A stretch of DNA of 64,000 nucleotides, from assembly GCF_037201915.1 (NCBI RefSeq), contig NZ_CP147505.1, forward strand, positions 1,302,001 through 1,366,000, in the 5' to 3' direction. The position numbers were made by a program, and so were the translations under genes. The notes under the pieces were generated by a model, which saw only the letters and a list, made by a program, of their open reading frames with translations, ran no database searches and was not told the origin of the DNA. The stretch comes from Haloplanus sp. CK5-1 (lineage in GTDB: Archaea; Halobacteriota; Halobacteria; Halobacteriales; Haloferacaceae). This document shows positions 34,411-42,542 of this stretch, one piece after another (position 1 is the stretch's first letter; each line of letters starts with the position of its first letter).

Positions 34411-35760
34411 TTACGACGTTCGCTCGCTCGCAGCGGTGATCCACCCGCGGATCCGTCCCTCGTCGATGTCGGCGTCCACGGAGAGTTCGACCGGATCGGC
34501 GTCCGCGAGGTCCTCGACGGCGTCGACACCGGCAGAGCGCAGGCGCTCGGCGTAGGCGGGGCCGATGCCGCTGAGTTCCTGCAGGTCGGTGCCGGGGTCG
34601 TCGGCTCCCTCGGCTCCCTCGGGGTCTTCGACGTCTTCGGCCGCCTCGTCCACCTCCGCGTCCTCGCTCTCGACGACCGATCGCTCGGCGAACCAGTCGG
34701 CCACCGCGGGCCAGAGATCCTCGTGGGTGGACCCCGACACCGACAGGCCGATGTGGCCCGTGGAGTACTCCATGATCTCGGTGTCGTCGCTCGCGACTCT
34801 GTCGTTGAACGGCTTACTGGCCTCCGGCGGAATGAGGTGGTCGTACTCGCCGATCACCTGCAACACCGGCATGGTGATGTCGTCAAGGTCGACCCGCTCG
34901 CCGTTCAGTTCGAGTTCGTTCCGGTAGAGTTTGTTCCCCTGGTAGATGTCCTCGAGGAACTGCCGGTAGGCGACACCGGCGACGTCGATGGAGTCGTCGA
35001 GCCACCGCTCCATGCGCGCGAAGTTCTCCACGAAGTCCTCGTCGTCGATGTTGTCGTAGAGGGTGCCGTACTTCGTGACGTAGTTGTGGACCGGGTCCAT
35101 CAGGGCAAAGCCCACGTCGAGGAACTCCCCGGGGACGTTGCCGAAGGTGTCGACGATGGTCTCGGGGCTGAAGAAGTCCTCGTCGCCCCACATCTCGAGG
35201 ATGCCGCCGGTGCCGTCGAAACAGAGGCCGGCCGCCATCAGCCCGAGGTTGCGGACCTTCTCGGGGTGGAGCGCGGCGTACATGACGCTCATCGTCCCGC
35301 CCATGCAGTAGCCCAGCAGGTTGATCGAGTCTTGGCCGGAGCGCTCGCGGACCTCGTCGACACAGTTGTCGATGTAGCGGTTGACGTAGTCGTGCAGCGA
35401 CAGCGACGTATCGAGGTCGGACGGTTCGCCCCAGTCGATCAGGTAGACGTCGAAGCCGGCCTCGAGCATCCGGCGGATGACGCTCCGATCCGGCTGGAGA
35501 TCGAGGATGTACGGTCGGTTGATCAGCGCGTAGACGAAGAGGAGGGGTACGTCGTGACGCTCCTCCTCCGGAACCAGCGGTTCGTAGTGGTGGAGTTCGA
35601 GCTTGTTCTCTCGGTACACCACCTCGCTCGGCGTCTCGCCGACTTCGACGTCGGTCATGGTCTCGAGGCCGTCCGGGATGGCTCCGACCGACTCCGTCTC
35701 GTCGGCCGCTTGCTCCCAGAGTTGGCGCTGGGCGTCCAGCGGGAATGTGAAGGGATTCAT
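34411..35760 (-). CDS. phaC: Polyhydroxyalkanoate synthase subunit PhaC (class III) with HhH tail
   Basis: 449 residues. The alpha/beta-hydrolase core polymerises hydroxyacyl-CoA into PHA granules together with PhaE. The lipase-like box is 'GYCMGG' (catalytic Cys152), with Asp307 in 'GEYDHLIPP' and His336 in '[10 protein letters not shown]'. After an acidic linker a helix-hairpin-helix module ('[31 protein letters not shown]' in pieces, about residues 392-449) ends the protein, which bacterial class III PhaC lacks. It could help granule binding to DNA or protein. The ATG overlaps the phaE stop (ATGA). Confidence 0.96.
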   Translation of the reverse strand: MNPFTFPLDAQRQLWEQAADETESVGAIPDGLETMTDVEVGETPSEVVYRENKLELHHYEPLVPEEERHDVPLLFVYALINRPYILDLQPDRSVIRRMLEAGFDVYLIDWGEPSDLDTSLSLHDYVNRYIDNCVDEVRERSGQDSINLLGYCMGGTMSVMYAALHPEKVRNLGLMAAGLCFDGTGGILEMWGDEDFFSPETIVDTFGNVPGEFLDVGFALMDPVHNYVTKYGTLYDNIDDEDFVENFARMERWLDDSIDVAGVAYRQFLEDIYQGNKLYRNELELNGERVDLDDITMPVLQVIGEYDHLIPPEASKPFNDRVASDDTEIMEYSTGHIGLSVSGSTHEDLWPAVADWFAERSVVESEDAEVDEAAEDVEDPEGAEGADDPGTDLQELSGIGPAYAERLRSAGVDAVEDLADADPVELSVDADIDEGRIRGWITAASERTS

Positions 35761-36299
35761 TGCTGGTCGAGCAACTCGTCGAGTTTGCCCTCGATGGCGT
35801 GCTGGCGGCGTTCGAGTTCGACGAGCCGTTCACCCACCTCGCGGACGTCGCCGACGGTGGCGAAGTTGAGCGCGTGGAGCGTCTCCTCGGAGGCCTCGTC
35901 GATGTTCTGGCGCATGTTCATCGCCTCCTCGACGGTCTGTCCGGTGGCCGCCGCGAAGGCGGTGGTCGTCATCATCTCCTTGAACGCCTCGTTTGCCGAG
36001 GAGAGCCAGATGTCGCGAAACTCCCCGGGCTCGACGTCCTCGCCCTGGAGGGAGTCGCCCATCCGCTCGAAGGACGTCTCCGCGGCGTCCATCCAGGCCT
36101 CGTAGGCCTGCATCGACCCCTCGTACCCCTCCCGGACGCGGTCCTCGGAGAGGTTGTCCTCCATGGAGTCCATCCAGGATTCGAGAAACGCCGACTGCGC
36201 GTCGAGGTTGCGGTCGAGCGCGCTCATGTACGTCTCGGTCATGCGCTCCAGAAACGCGTCCATCTGTCCGTCGTAGGTGCTGCTAGTGTTGTCTGTCAT
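35757..36299 (-). CDS. phaE: PHA synthase subunit PhaE
   Basis: 180 residues, all-helical and acidic. It carries the haloarchaeal PhaE features '[52 protein letters not shown]' in pieces, then a C-terminal heptad region '[24 protein letters not shown]' for coiled-coil binding. With PhaC it forms the active class III synthase. The start is at 36297-36299. It is coupled to phaC by an ATGA overlap and preceded by phaP at a gap of 41 bases. Confidence 0.93.
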   Translation of the reverse strand: MTDNTSSTYDGQMDAFLERMTETYMSALDRNLDAQSAFLESWMDSMEDNLSEDRVREGYEGSMQAYEAWMDAAETSFERMGDSLQGEDVEPGEFRDIWLSSANEAFKEMMTTTAFAAATGQTVEEAMNMRQNIDEASEETLHALNFATVGDVREVGERLVELERRQHAIEGKLDELLDQQ

Positions 36300-36340
36300 C
36301 GTGTACTGAAATATGGGTGGTCGGGGTGAAAACGCTCCGG

Positions 36341-36811
36341 TTACGCCGTCTGCGAGAGGTCCTCGGCGGACTCGACGGCCTCTTCGGTCGTCTCCTCCGC
36401 AGTGGCCTGGACCTCTTCGGCGGCGTCGAAGCCTTCGGCGACGAGTTCGAGCTGCATCTCGGTCAGCTCGTCGTAGGTGGCCTCGGCCTCGTCGAGACCC
36501 TCGAGGAACGACTGCCAGGCGTCCTCGTGGATCTCGTCGACGGCCTCGAACTGCTCGTCGACTGCGGCTTCGAGCTCCTCGACGGACTCCTCGGGGAGCA
36601 CCGTCGCGAGGCCGTCGAGGTAGGCGTTGACGGCGCTCTTCGAGAGCGTCACGCCGCTCTGCTGGACGGACTTGGCCGACTCGAAGGAGTCGAACCACGT
36701 CTCGATGGCGGCGCGCTGGGCGTCGATACCGGTCTCGGCGGCACGGCGGCTCTGGTCGATCATCGTACGCTGCATCTCGAAGGCCGAACTGAACGGGTTG
36801 GTAGCACTCAT
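36341..36811 (-). CDS. phaP: Phasin PhaP
   Basis: 156 residues, helical and acidic, beginning 'MSATNPFSSAFEMQRTMIDQSRRA'-like. It has a long amphipathic stretch 'EELEAAVDEQFEAVDEIHEDAWQSFLEGLDEAEATYDELTEMQLELVAEGF' in pieces. Phasins coat PHA granules and control their size and number. It lies between phaR (gap 5 bases) and phaE in one operon. The assignment rests on composition and position, since phasins have little sequence conservation. Confidence 0.88.
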   Translation of the reverse strand: MSATNPFSSAFEMQRTMIDQSRRAAETGIDAQRAAIETWFDSFESAKSVQQSGVTLSKSAVNAYLDGLATVLPEESVEELEAAVDEQFEAVDEIHEDAWQSFLEGLDEAEATYDELTEMQLELVAEGFDAAEEVQATAEETTEEAVESAEDLSQTA

Positions 36812-36816
36812 TGTAA

Positions 36817-37128
36817 TCACTCGGAGTTTCGTTTGACGGGGATGACGATGGTCTGCACGATATCGCCGTCGTCGATGTCGAGGGTTTCGCGCTCGGCGTC
36901 GGGAATGCTGATGCGACCCCCGCTCTGCACGCGGGTCTTGAACATCGCGGTTCCCATGCTCATCGCGCCGAGTTGCGAGAACCCGTCGAACCCGCCGCCA
37001 CCGCCGGACACGAACTGCTCGAACAGCTGCATCTGGCGTTCGACCGCGTCCTCGCCGGCGTCCTGAAACGACTGGGCGAACGGCATGGGCGGCCACAGCG
37101 GCGATCCATCGTCGTCGTCTTGCGTCAT
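36817..37128 (-). CDS. phaR: PHA operon regulator PhaR (AbrB/SpoVT-type)
   Basis: 103 residues. The C-terminal part 'KTRVQSGGRISIPDAERETLDIDDGDIVQTIVI' (in pieces) is a swapped-hairpin AbrB DNA-binding domain. The N-terminal part is acidic and Phe/Gly-rich and may contact the granule. In haloarchaea such a protein represses its operon until granules titrate it. The ATG at 37126-37128 is chosen because a TATA element (37156-37163, minus strand) is about 32 bases upstream; the in-frame ATG at 37146 would be too near to it. A half-site of a candidate operator lies just upstream of that TATA box. Confidence 0.9.
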   Translation of the reverse strand: MTQDDDDGSPLWPPMPFAQSFQDAGEDAVERQMQLFEQFVSGGGGGFDGFSQLGAMSMGTAMFKTRVQSGGRISIPDAERETLDIDDGDIVQTIVIPVKRNSE

Positions 37129-37155
37129 CCGTACCTCTACCAACACGTCCCAGAG

Positions 37156-37251
37156 GCATAAGCTTTACTTTCGTTACCTCTCTATACCAATCAGAGACAT
37201 TGAATGGTTACGGCCGGGTACACCCGGTGACGAAAGCGACCAGTCTTTAAC
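37156..37251. promoter_or_regulatory. phaR/maoC divergent promoter with symmetric operator half-sites
   Basis: On the minus strand the phaR TATA element GCTTATGC covers 37156-37163. On the plus strand the maoC TATA element CTTTAACC covers 37245-37252. CTTTCGTTACC (37168-37178) and GGTGACGAAAG (37226-37236) form an inverted repeat with one mismatch in 11, each about 5-9 bases upstream of its TATA element. A third related site, GGTTACG (37206-37212), lies in between. This is the pattern expected of a single regulator (PhaR is the candidate) controlling both directions. Confidence 0.55.
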
Positions 37252-37276
37252 CGACCACGACAAAGGACTACACAGC

Positions 37277-37903
37277 ATGCAAGAACGCTCACCAACGCCG
37301 ATGGGTGGCCTCACGGACGCGTGGCTCCAATCGGGGAAACACTTCTCGAACAGCGTCGAACACTTCTACAACAGCGTGATGGCGGCCAACCGGGCGATGC
37401 TGCCGGACGGCGACGACGGCCGCCAGCCTGCCGAATCGCCCGGTGTAACCTACTCCAAGGCCGAGTGGTCGTTCGACCACTCCGACGACGGGGATGGGAT
37501 CGTCAGCGTCGGCGACCGAATCCGATTCTCGAAGTCAGTCACCGAGGAAGAGGTCGGCGTGTTCGCCGACGCCAGCGGCGACACGAACCGACTCCACCTC
37601 GACGACGAGTTCGCCGAGGGGACTCGCTTCGGCCGACGGATCGCCCACGGGACGCTCGTCTCGGGGCTCATCAGCGCTGCGCTCGCCCGCCTGCCGGGGC
37701 TGACGATCTACCTCTCACAGGATCTGCAGTTCCTCGGCCCGGTCGACATCGGGGAACGGGTCACGGCAATCTGTGAAGTCGTCGAGGACCTCGGCGACGG
37801 CCGCTACCGACTGACGACCGTCGTCGAGGACGAGGACGGCGAGACGGTGATCGACGGGGAGGCAATCGTCCTCATCGACGACCGTCCCGACGAAGACGCC
37901 TGA
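37277..37903 (+). CDS. MaoC-type (R)-enoyl-CoA hydratase (PhaJ-like)
   Basis: 208 residues. A hot-dog domain with the hydratase signature: 'FADASGDTNRLHLDDEFAEGTRFGRRIAHGTLVSGLISA' in pieces, where the Asp and His are catalytic. An N-terminal extension of about 80 residues ('AWLQSGKHFSNSVEHFYNSVMAANRAML' in pieces) is phasin-like and could bind granules. It makes (R)-3-hydroxyacyl-CoA from enoyl-CoA and so feeds PHA synthase. The ATG at 37277 is 28 bases after a TATA element, so leaderless; it is divergent from phaR. Confidence 0.92.
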   Translation: MQERSPTPMGGLTDAWLQSGKHFSNSVEHFYNSVMAANRAMLPDGDDGRQPAESPGVTYSKAEWSFDHSDDGDGIVSVGDRIRFSKSVTEEEVGVFADASGDTNRLHLDDEFAEGTRFGRRIAHGTLVSGLISAALARLPGLTIYLSQDLQFLGPVDIGERVTAICEVVEDLGDGRYRLTTVVEDEDGETVIDGEAIVLIDDRPDEDA

Positions 37904-37906
37904 GGG

Positions 37907-38263
37907 TCAGACCGGTTCGAACCGGTAGCCGTCCCACTCTTGACTGTCCGGTTCGCGGATGCCAGCGTCGGGGTCGCGGAGCTCCTCGACGTACACCGGC
38001 CGTACCTCGTCCCCGATCGCCACCTCGTCGGAGGTGACGCCGCCGAGGGCGCGAACGGGTTCGCCGTCCACGTCGAACTCGACGATTGCCAGCGTGTTCG
38101 GTTCGCGGACGCCCGGCGGTGCCGCCATGCTCGTGGTCCAGGTGATCACCTCGGCAGTGTACTCGCTGAGGTCGACCGTCTCGACCGGTTCCTCTCCGCC
38201 CGGACCGATGGGATGACCGGGGAACGTGATGCTGCCGTCGGGGTAGCGGTAGGCTTCCATCAT
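37907..38263 (-). CDS. OB-fold subunit of a haloarchaeal-type thiolase
   Basis: 118 residues, DUF35-type OB fold: 'EVITWTTSMAAPPGVREPNTLAIVEFDVDGEPVRALGGV' in pieces. The Zn-ribbon Cys pairs usual in this family are absent; there are no cysteines in the protein. It is translated from an ATG that overlaps the thiolase stop by one base (TAATG). As I recall, haloarchaeal beta-ketothiolases for PHA (BktB/PhaA) need such a second subunit. It would support the thiolase next door; the substrate is not known. Confidence 0.85.
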   Translation of the reverse strand: MMEAYRYPDGSITFPGHPIGPGGEEPVETVDLSEYTAEVITWTTSMAAPPGVREPNTLAIVEFDVDGEPVRALGGVTSDEVAIGDEVRPVYVEELRDPDAGIREPDSQEWDGYRFEPV

Positions 38264-39417
38264 TAGACTGCCTCCATGAGTGTGGTGATGACACAGTTAC
38301 CGAAGCCGCCGACGTTACAGGCCAGACCGGTGTCCGCGCGGTCGACCTGTCGTTTGCCGGCCTCGCCACGCAGTTGTTCGTATATCTCGTACACCTGTGC
38401 GACGCCGCTCGCGCCTAGTGGATGGCCCTTCGATTTGAGGCCACCCGAGGGGTTGATCGGGAGGTCGCCGCCCATCTCGGTGCGACCCTCCTCGACCGCC
38501 TTCCAGCCCTCGCCCTTCTCGAAGAAGCCGAGGTCCTCGCTCTGGAGGAACTCGAGGATGGTGAACATGTCGTGGAGTTCGGCAACGTCGACGTCGTCGG
38601 GGCCGAGATCCGCCATGTCGTAGGCGATCCGACTCGACTCGACGACCCCGCGCATCGTCGTCGGATCCGCGCGTTCGTGGACGACGTGGGTGTCCGTCGC
38701 GCCGCCGACGCCGGAGACGAGCACGTAGTCGTCGGTGTACTCCCGAGCGACCGACTCCGGGCAGAACATGAGCGCCGCGCTCCCGTCGGTGATGGGACAG
38801 AAGTCGTAGAGGCGAAGCGGGTCGGCCACGATGGGCGACTCCAGCACCGTCTCTAAGTCCACCTCCTTCTGGAACTGGGCGTGGTCGTTGTGGACGCCGT
38901 GGCGGTGGTTCTTCACCGCGACCTTGCCGAGGCTCTCGCGTGGCGCGTCGTAACTGTCGAGGTAGAGGCGCGCGGTCAACCCCGCGAAACTCGGCAGTGT
39001 CACGCCGTGTTTGTACTCGACGGGGTGGGTGAGCGAGGCGATGACGTCCGTCGCCTCGGGCGTCGTTCGGTGGGTCATCTTCTCGCCGCCGACGAGCAAC
39101 GTCATGTCGCTCGCGCCGCTGGCGACCGACTGCCAGGCGTGTTTGACGCCGGCGCCACCGCTGGAACTCGTCTGGTCGACCCGGACGGTGTACGCTGGCA
39201 TCGCGGCGAGGTCGTGGGCCAGAGCGTTCACGACCCCCGTCTGCCCCTCGAACTCGCCGCTCGCCATGTTCGAGACGTAGAGGTGGTCGACGGCGTCCGG
39301 CGCGACACCGGCGTCGTTCAGACACGCCGATCCAGCCTCCGAGAGCAGGTCGAGGACCCACCCGTCGCGCTGGCCGAACTTGGTCATCGACGCACCGATT
39401 ATCGCTACGTTCTTCAT
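38263..39417 (-). CDS. Thiolase, acetyl-CoA acetyltransferase type (haloarchaeal catalytic subunit)
   Basis: 384 residues. Thiolase fold with 'GHPLGASGVAQVYEIYEQL' and a C-terminal 'ACNVGGFGNCVITT' containing the second active-site Cys. At the nucleophile position, normally Cys in 'CASG', this protein reads 'DQTSSSGGAG' (Ser84). A Ser-His-His triad was reported for haloarchaeal beta-ketothiolases. The enzyme would condense acetyl-CoA or propionyl-CoA units into 3-ketoacyl-CoA for PHA, given the neighbours; fatty-acid breakdown is the alternative. I chose the ATG at 39415-39417 ('MKNVAIIGAS'). It is close to the pha operon but separated by the MaoC gene on the other strand. Confidence 0.93.
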   Translation of the reverse strand: MKNVAIIGASMTKFGQRDGWVLDLLSEAGSACLNDAGVAPDAVDHLYVSNMASGEFEGQTGVVNALAHDLAAMPAYTVRVDQTSSSGGAGVKHAWQSVASGASDMTLLVGGEKMTHRTTPEATDVIASLTHPVEYKHGVTLPSFAGLTARLYLDSYDAPRESLGKVAVKNHRHGVHNDHAQFQKEVDLETVLESPIVADPLRLYDFCPITDGSAALMFCPESVAREYTDDYVLVSGVGGATDTHVVHERADPTTMRGVVESSRIAYDMADLGPDDVDVAELHDMFTILEFLQSEDLGFFEKGEGWKAVEEGRTEMGGDLPINPSGGLKSKGHPLGASGVAQVYEIYEQLRGEAGKRQVDRADTGLACNVGGFGNCVITTLMEAV

Positions 39418-39459
39418 AGGTTCGTTCGCGTAACCCACGGGCTTACCCTTTACTCTTGG

Positions 39460-40869
39460 TCAAAGCGCCAGGGTGTCGACGACGACCGCCAGCAACAGCG
39501 CGCCGAGGTAGGCGTTCGAGGCGTGGAACGCCCGGAACGCGGCCGACTCGGTGCGGTCGAGGTGGAGGCGGATCACCGCCCACAGGAACACTGCACCGAG
39601 CGCGACGGTCGTGAGGACGTACACCCAGCCGAGCGACGACCACGCGGCGAGCGCGCCCGCGCCGACGAACGTCGCGCCGAGCCACCAGAGGATGTGTTTC
39701 CGGGTCTCCGTCTCGCCACGGACCACGGGCATCATCGGGAAGCCACCGCGGGCGTAGTCGTCCTTGTACGCCAGCGCGAGGTTGTAGAAGTGGGCGGGTG
39801 TCCACAGGAAGATGACCGCCGCCAGAAGCAGGCCGCCGACGCCGACCGATCCCGTGACCGCGGCCCAGCCGATCAGCGCCGGCAGCGCGCCGGCCGCACC
39901 GCCGATGACGGTGTTCTGGACGGTGTTGGGTTTCAACACGAGCGTGTAGATCACGCTGTAGAACACGATGGCGACGAGACCGAGAACGGCGACGAGGAGG
40001 TTGACCGCGGCGAAGGCGGCGAGCGATCCGACGGTCAACAGGCCGCCGAAGGCGAGAGCGTTGCGCACCGACACCACGTCCGTCGCAAGCGGACGGTCGT
40101 TGGTCCGGGACATCCGGCGGTCGATGTCGCGCTCGAAGACGTGGTTGAACGTGCCGCTGGCCCCGATGGAGAGGACGCCACCGAGCAGCGTCAGGACGAC
40201 CGTCCGCGGGGCGAGTGACGGGCCGGCCGCGAGCGCCATGCCCGCGGAGGCGACGAGACAGAGTAGCCACATCAGGCGCGGCTTCATGAGACGGAAGTAC
40301 GCGTTCGCGAGCGCACGGACATGGGCGACCGGGTCGTCGGGGAGAGACGGTTGGTCACCTCCGGCGTCGTCCGGGCGTTCGGGCGGCGTGAGCGCGTCGG
40401 GGTCGGTGACGGGACCGTCGGACGGATCGCCGGTCCGTGTCTCGAGCGTCCACGCGAGCGCCGCGACCAGCCCGCCGAAGATGACGAGGCCGACCAGCAG
40501 GTGGACGGCCGGGAGCGGCGCGGCCGCGCCGGTGGTGGCGACGAGCGCACCCAGCGCGGCTTGGACGGGGTAACAGACGACGGCGACGCCGAGAGCGATC
40601 CGGATTCGGCGACTGGTGTCGCTTCGGACGGCGGCGACGCCGGCAGCGAGGACGAGGAGGCCGACGACGACGGCGGCGAGTCGGTGACCGACGACCAGTG
40701 CACCCGCGGCGGTCGTGGGGAGAGCGACCCCCGATCCACAGACCGGCCAAGCGGCACAGGTGCGTGTGGCGTCGGTGACGGCGACGGTGGTCCCGACGAG
40801 GACGAGCAGATAGACGCCCATCGCGCTCGCCGCCAAGAGTCCGGGGAAGCGCTCGGTGACGCGCGTCAC
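39460..40869 (-). CDS. ctaB: CtaA-CtaB fusion: heme A synthase-like and protoheme IX farnesyltransferase
   Basis: 469 residues from GTG. The N-terminal about 150 residues form four hydrophobic helices of the heme A synthase (COX15/CtaA) family. After an acidic linker the UbiA-type prenyltransferase follows, with 'NHVFERDIDRRMSRTNDRPLA' (the Asp-rich motif, in pieces) and 'DDYARGGFPMMPVV'. It makes heme O and helps heme A, for the cytochrome oxidase whose subunit II gene is divergent. The GTG at 40867-40869 is chosen because a TATA element (CTAAATAC, minus strand, 40903-40910) predicts a start near 40879; the GTG at 40929 lies upstream of it. Confidence 0.9.
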   Translation of the reverse strand: MTRVTERFPGLLAASAMGVYLLVLVGTTVAVTDATRTCAAWPVCGSGVALPTTAAGALVVGHRLAAVVVGLLVLAAGVAAVRSDTSRRIRIALGVAVVCYPVQAALGALVATTGAAAPLPAVHLLVGLVIFGGLVAALAWTLETRTGDPSDGPVTDPDALTPPERPDDAGGDQPSLPDDPVAHVRALANAYFRLMKPRLMWLLCLVASAGMALAAGPSLAPRTVVLTLLGGVLSIGASGTFNHVFERDIDRRMSRTNDRPLATDVVSVRNALAFGGLLTVGSLAAFAAVNLLVAVLGLVAIVFYSVIYTLVLKPNTVQNTVIGGAAGALPALIGWAAVTGSVGVGGLLLAAVIFLWTPAHFYNLALAYKDDYARGGFPMMPVVRGETETRKHILWWLGATFVGAGALAAWSSLGWVYVLTTVALGAVFLWAVIRLHLDRTESAAFRAFHASNAYLGALLLAVVVDTLAL

Positions 40870-41004
40870 GGTTCGATCACTGTCTTGGGTTTGGAAATCC
40901 CCGTATTTAGACTCCACGTTTCGTGTCACACGGGGGACCCGAGACCGTCACGGTCGACCCTATCAGTAGGTATTTACGGGGGAGATTCTAACGGCCCATA
41001 GAGC

Positions 41005-41799
41005 ATGAAACGGTCGCGCCTCGTGCTGGCGTCGCTGCTTTCGGCGGTGGCACTCGCCCTCGCCGCCGATCCCGTGGCGGCCCAGAGTTCGGTGTCCGCA
41101 GAACTTATCAACCAGCTGAACAACAAACTGCTGTACATCGCCGTGCCGATCACCCTCCTCGTCGAGGGTATCCTCATCTACACGGTGTACCGGTTCAAGG
41201 ACGCGGACGAAGCCAAGCCGACCCAGGAGAACCGTCGGCTGGAGATCACGTGGACGGTCGCCACGGCGATCATCCTGCTGTTCGTCGGTGTCGCCTCCTA
41301 CGGCGTCCTCGCCAACGAGAACGTCACGTTTCAGGGAGACCAAGAGGAGATCGCTCCCGACGACGACGACGTCGTCGTCCAGATGGAGGCGTTCCAGTGG
41401 GGCTGGAGGGCGAGTTACCCACAGGAGGACGTCCAGATGTCGAGCACCGCGCCGACGGTGGTGATCCCGAAAGGACAGGACGTCTACTTCAACGTCACGT
41501 CGAGTGACGTGTTACACGCCTTCCACGTCCCCCAACTCGGTCTGAAACAGGACGCCATGCCCGGTCAGTCGAACGTCATCAAGACCGTCGCGCTGGAGGA
41601 GGGGACCTACCAGGGCTACTGTGCGGAGTTCTGTGGCGTCGCGCACTCGAAGATGTACTTCGAGATTCAAGTGGTCTCCCAGGAGGAGTACCAGTCGTTC
41701 CTCGACGAGCAGAGCGAGTCGTCGGGTGACATCGAAGCGGACGACGACGTGGTCCGCGAACACCACGAGTCGGTCGATCAGTCCGCGGTTCGGGCCTGA
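41005..41799 (+). CDS. coxB: Cytochrome c oxidase subunit II
   Basis: 264 residues. Signal peptide, two hydrophobic helices, then a cupredoxin domain with the CuA site 'YCAEFCGVAHSKMYF' (two Cys, His and Met ligands) and 'QWGWRASYP'. It passes electrons from a blue copper protein or cytochrome to the oxidase core. The gene is divergent from ctaB, with a shared promoter space of 135 bases; subunit I is not in the window. Acidic tail after the CuA domain. Confidence 0.95.
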   Translation: MKRSRLVLASLLSAVALALAADPVAAQSSVSAELINQLNNKLLYIAVPITLLVEGILIYTVYRFKDADEAKPTQENRRLEITWTVATAIILLFVGVASYGVLANENVTFQGDQEEIAPDDDDVVVQMEAFQWGWRASYPQEDVQMSSTAPTVVIPKGQDVYFNVTSSDVLHAFHVPQLGLKQDAMPGQSNVIKTVALEEGTYQGYCAEFCGVAHSKMYFEIQVVSQEEYQSFLDEQSESSGDIEADDDVVREHHESVDQSAVRA

Positions 41800-41842
41800 G
41801 CACAGCGAGACGCGGTCCGTCTTTCCTCCCCGTTCCGACCGT

Positions 41843-42268
41843 TCAGCACCGCCGGTCGACGATCCGGTCGACGATCCGTCCCGTCGAACAGAGTTCGTCC
41901 TCGCGTCCCTCGCGTTCGGACGCCCGCCTGACGTCGGCGTCGAGCCCCCGCGACCGGAGCGACTCCCGGAGGCGGTCCTCGTCGTGGTGTTGGTCGTGGC
42001 CGAGGACGATGACGTCCGGATCGATCCGCTCGATGGGGACGAAGATGTCTTCGGGGTGACCCAAGTGCGCTTCGTCGACGACGGCGAGGGCGTCGACCAT
42101 CGCTCGGCGCTGGCGGTCCGAGAGGATCGGCGTCTCCTTGTGGGTGACGTTCCGACTCCGGGCGACGATGACGTGGAGGCGATCCCCCATCGCGGCGGCG
42201 TCCGAGAGGTAGTGAACGTGGCCGGGGTGGAGGATGTCGAACGTCCCCTGGGCGACGACTGTCGTCAT
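41843..42268 (-). CDS. ribL: FAD synthase (RibL-type nucleotidyltransferase)
   Basis: 141 residues of the cytidylyltransferase-like family with '[22 protein letters not shown]' (HxGH) and '[20 protein letters not shown]' motifs shown in pieces. Archaeal RibL transfers AMP from ATP to FMN. The C-terminal extension is Asp/Glu- and Arg-rich. Chosen start is the ATG at 42266-42268 ('MTTVVAQG'). Convergent with coxB; divergent from the DHH phosphoesterase gene. Confidence 0.9.
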   Translation of the reverse strand: MTTVVAQGTFDILHPGHVHYLSDAAAMGDRLHVIVARSRNVTHKETPILSDRQRRAMVDALAVVDEAHLGHPEDIFVPIERIDPDVIVLGHDQHHDEDRLRESLRSRGLDADVRRASEREGREDELCSTGRIVDRIVDRRC

Positions 42269-42542
42269 GGGTCGCGGTCGAGGGCCTCCCTCGTGAGACG
42301 CGCCGCGGGGTGTCGTGGCCCCGGCCGACACAGTTGCTCGGAGACGATACGGACGACCAGGGGCGTCGGTTCGGCGGGTCCGGCGACGGATTCCGACCGG
42401 CAGAGCCGCATACACCGGGTCGGGTGCGTCGCCTTCTAAGGGTTCCGGATGGCACGCCGAGAACGGTCGCGCGTCGCTCGGCCACGAACCCGCCGATACG
42501 GATTCTGCAAGGCTTAACTTCGGTCACCCACCACAGCATAGT

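Noticed and set aside
34723-36105. Long plus-strand open frame of 460 codons opposite phaC and phaE.
   Set aside because: High GC at third positions removes stops on the opposite strand. The phaC/phaE side has complete family motifs and overlaps.
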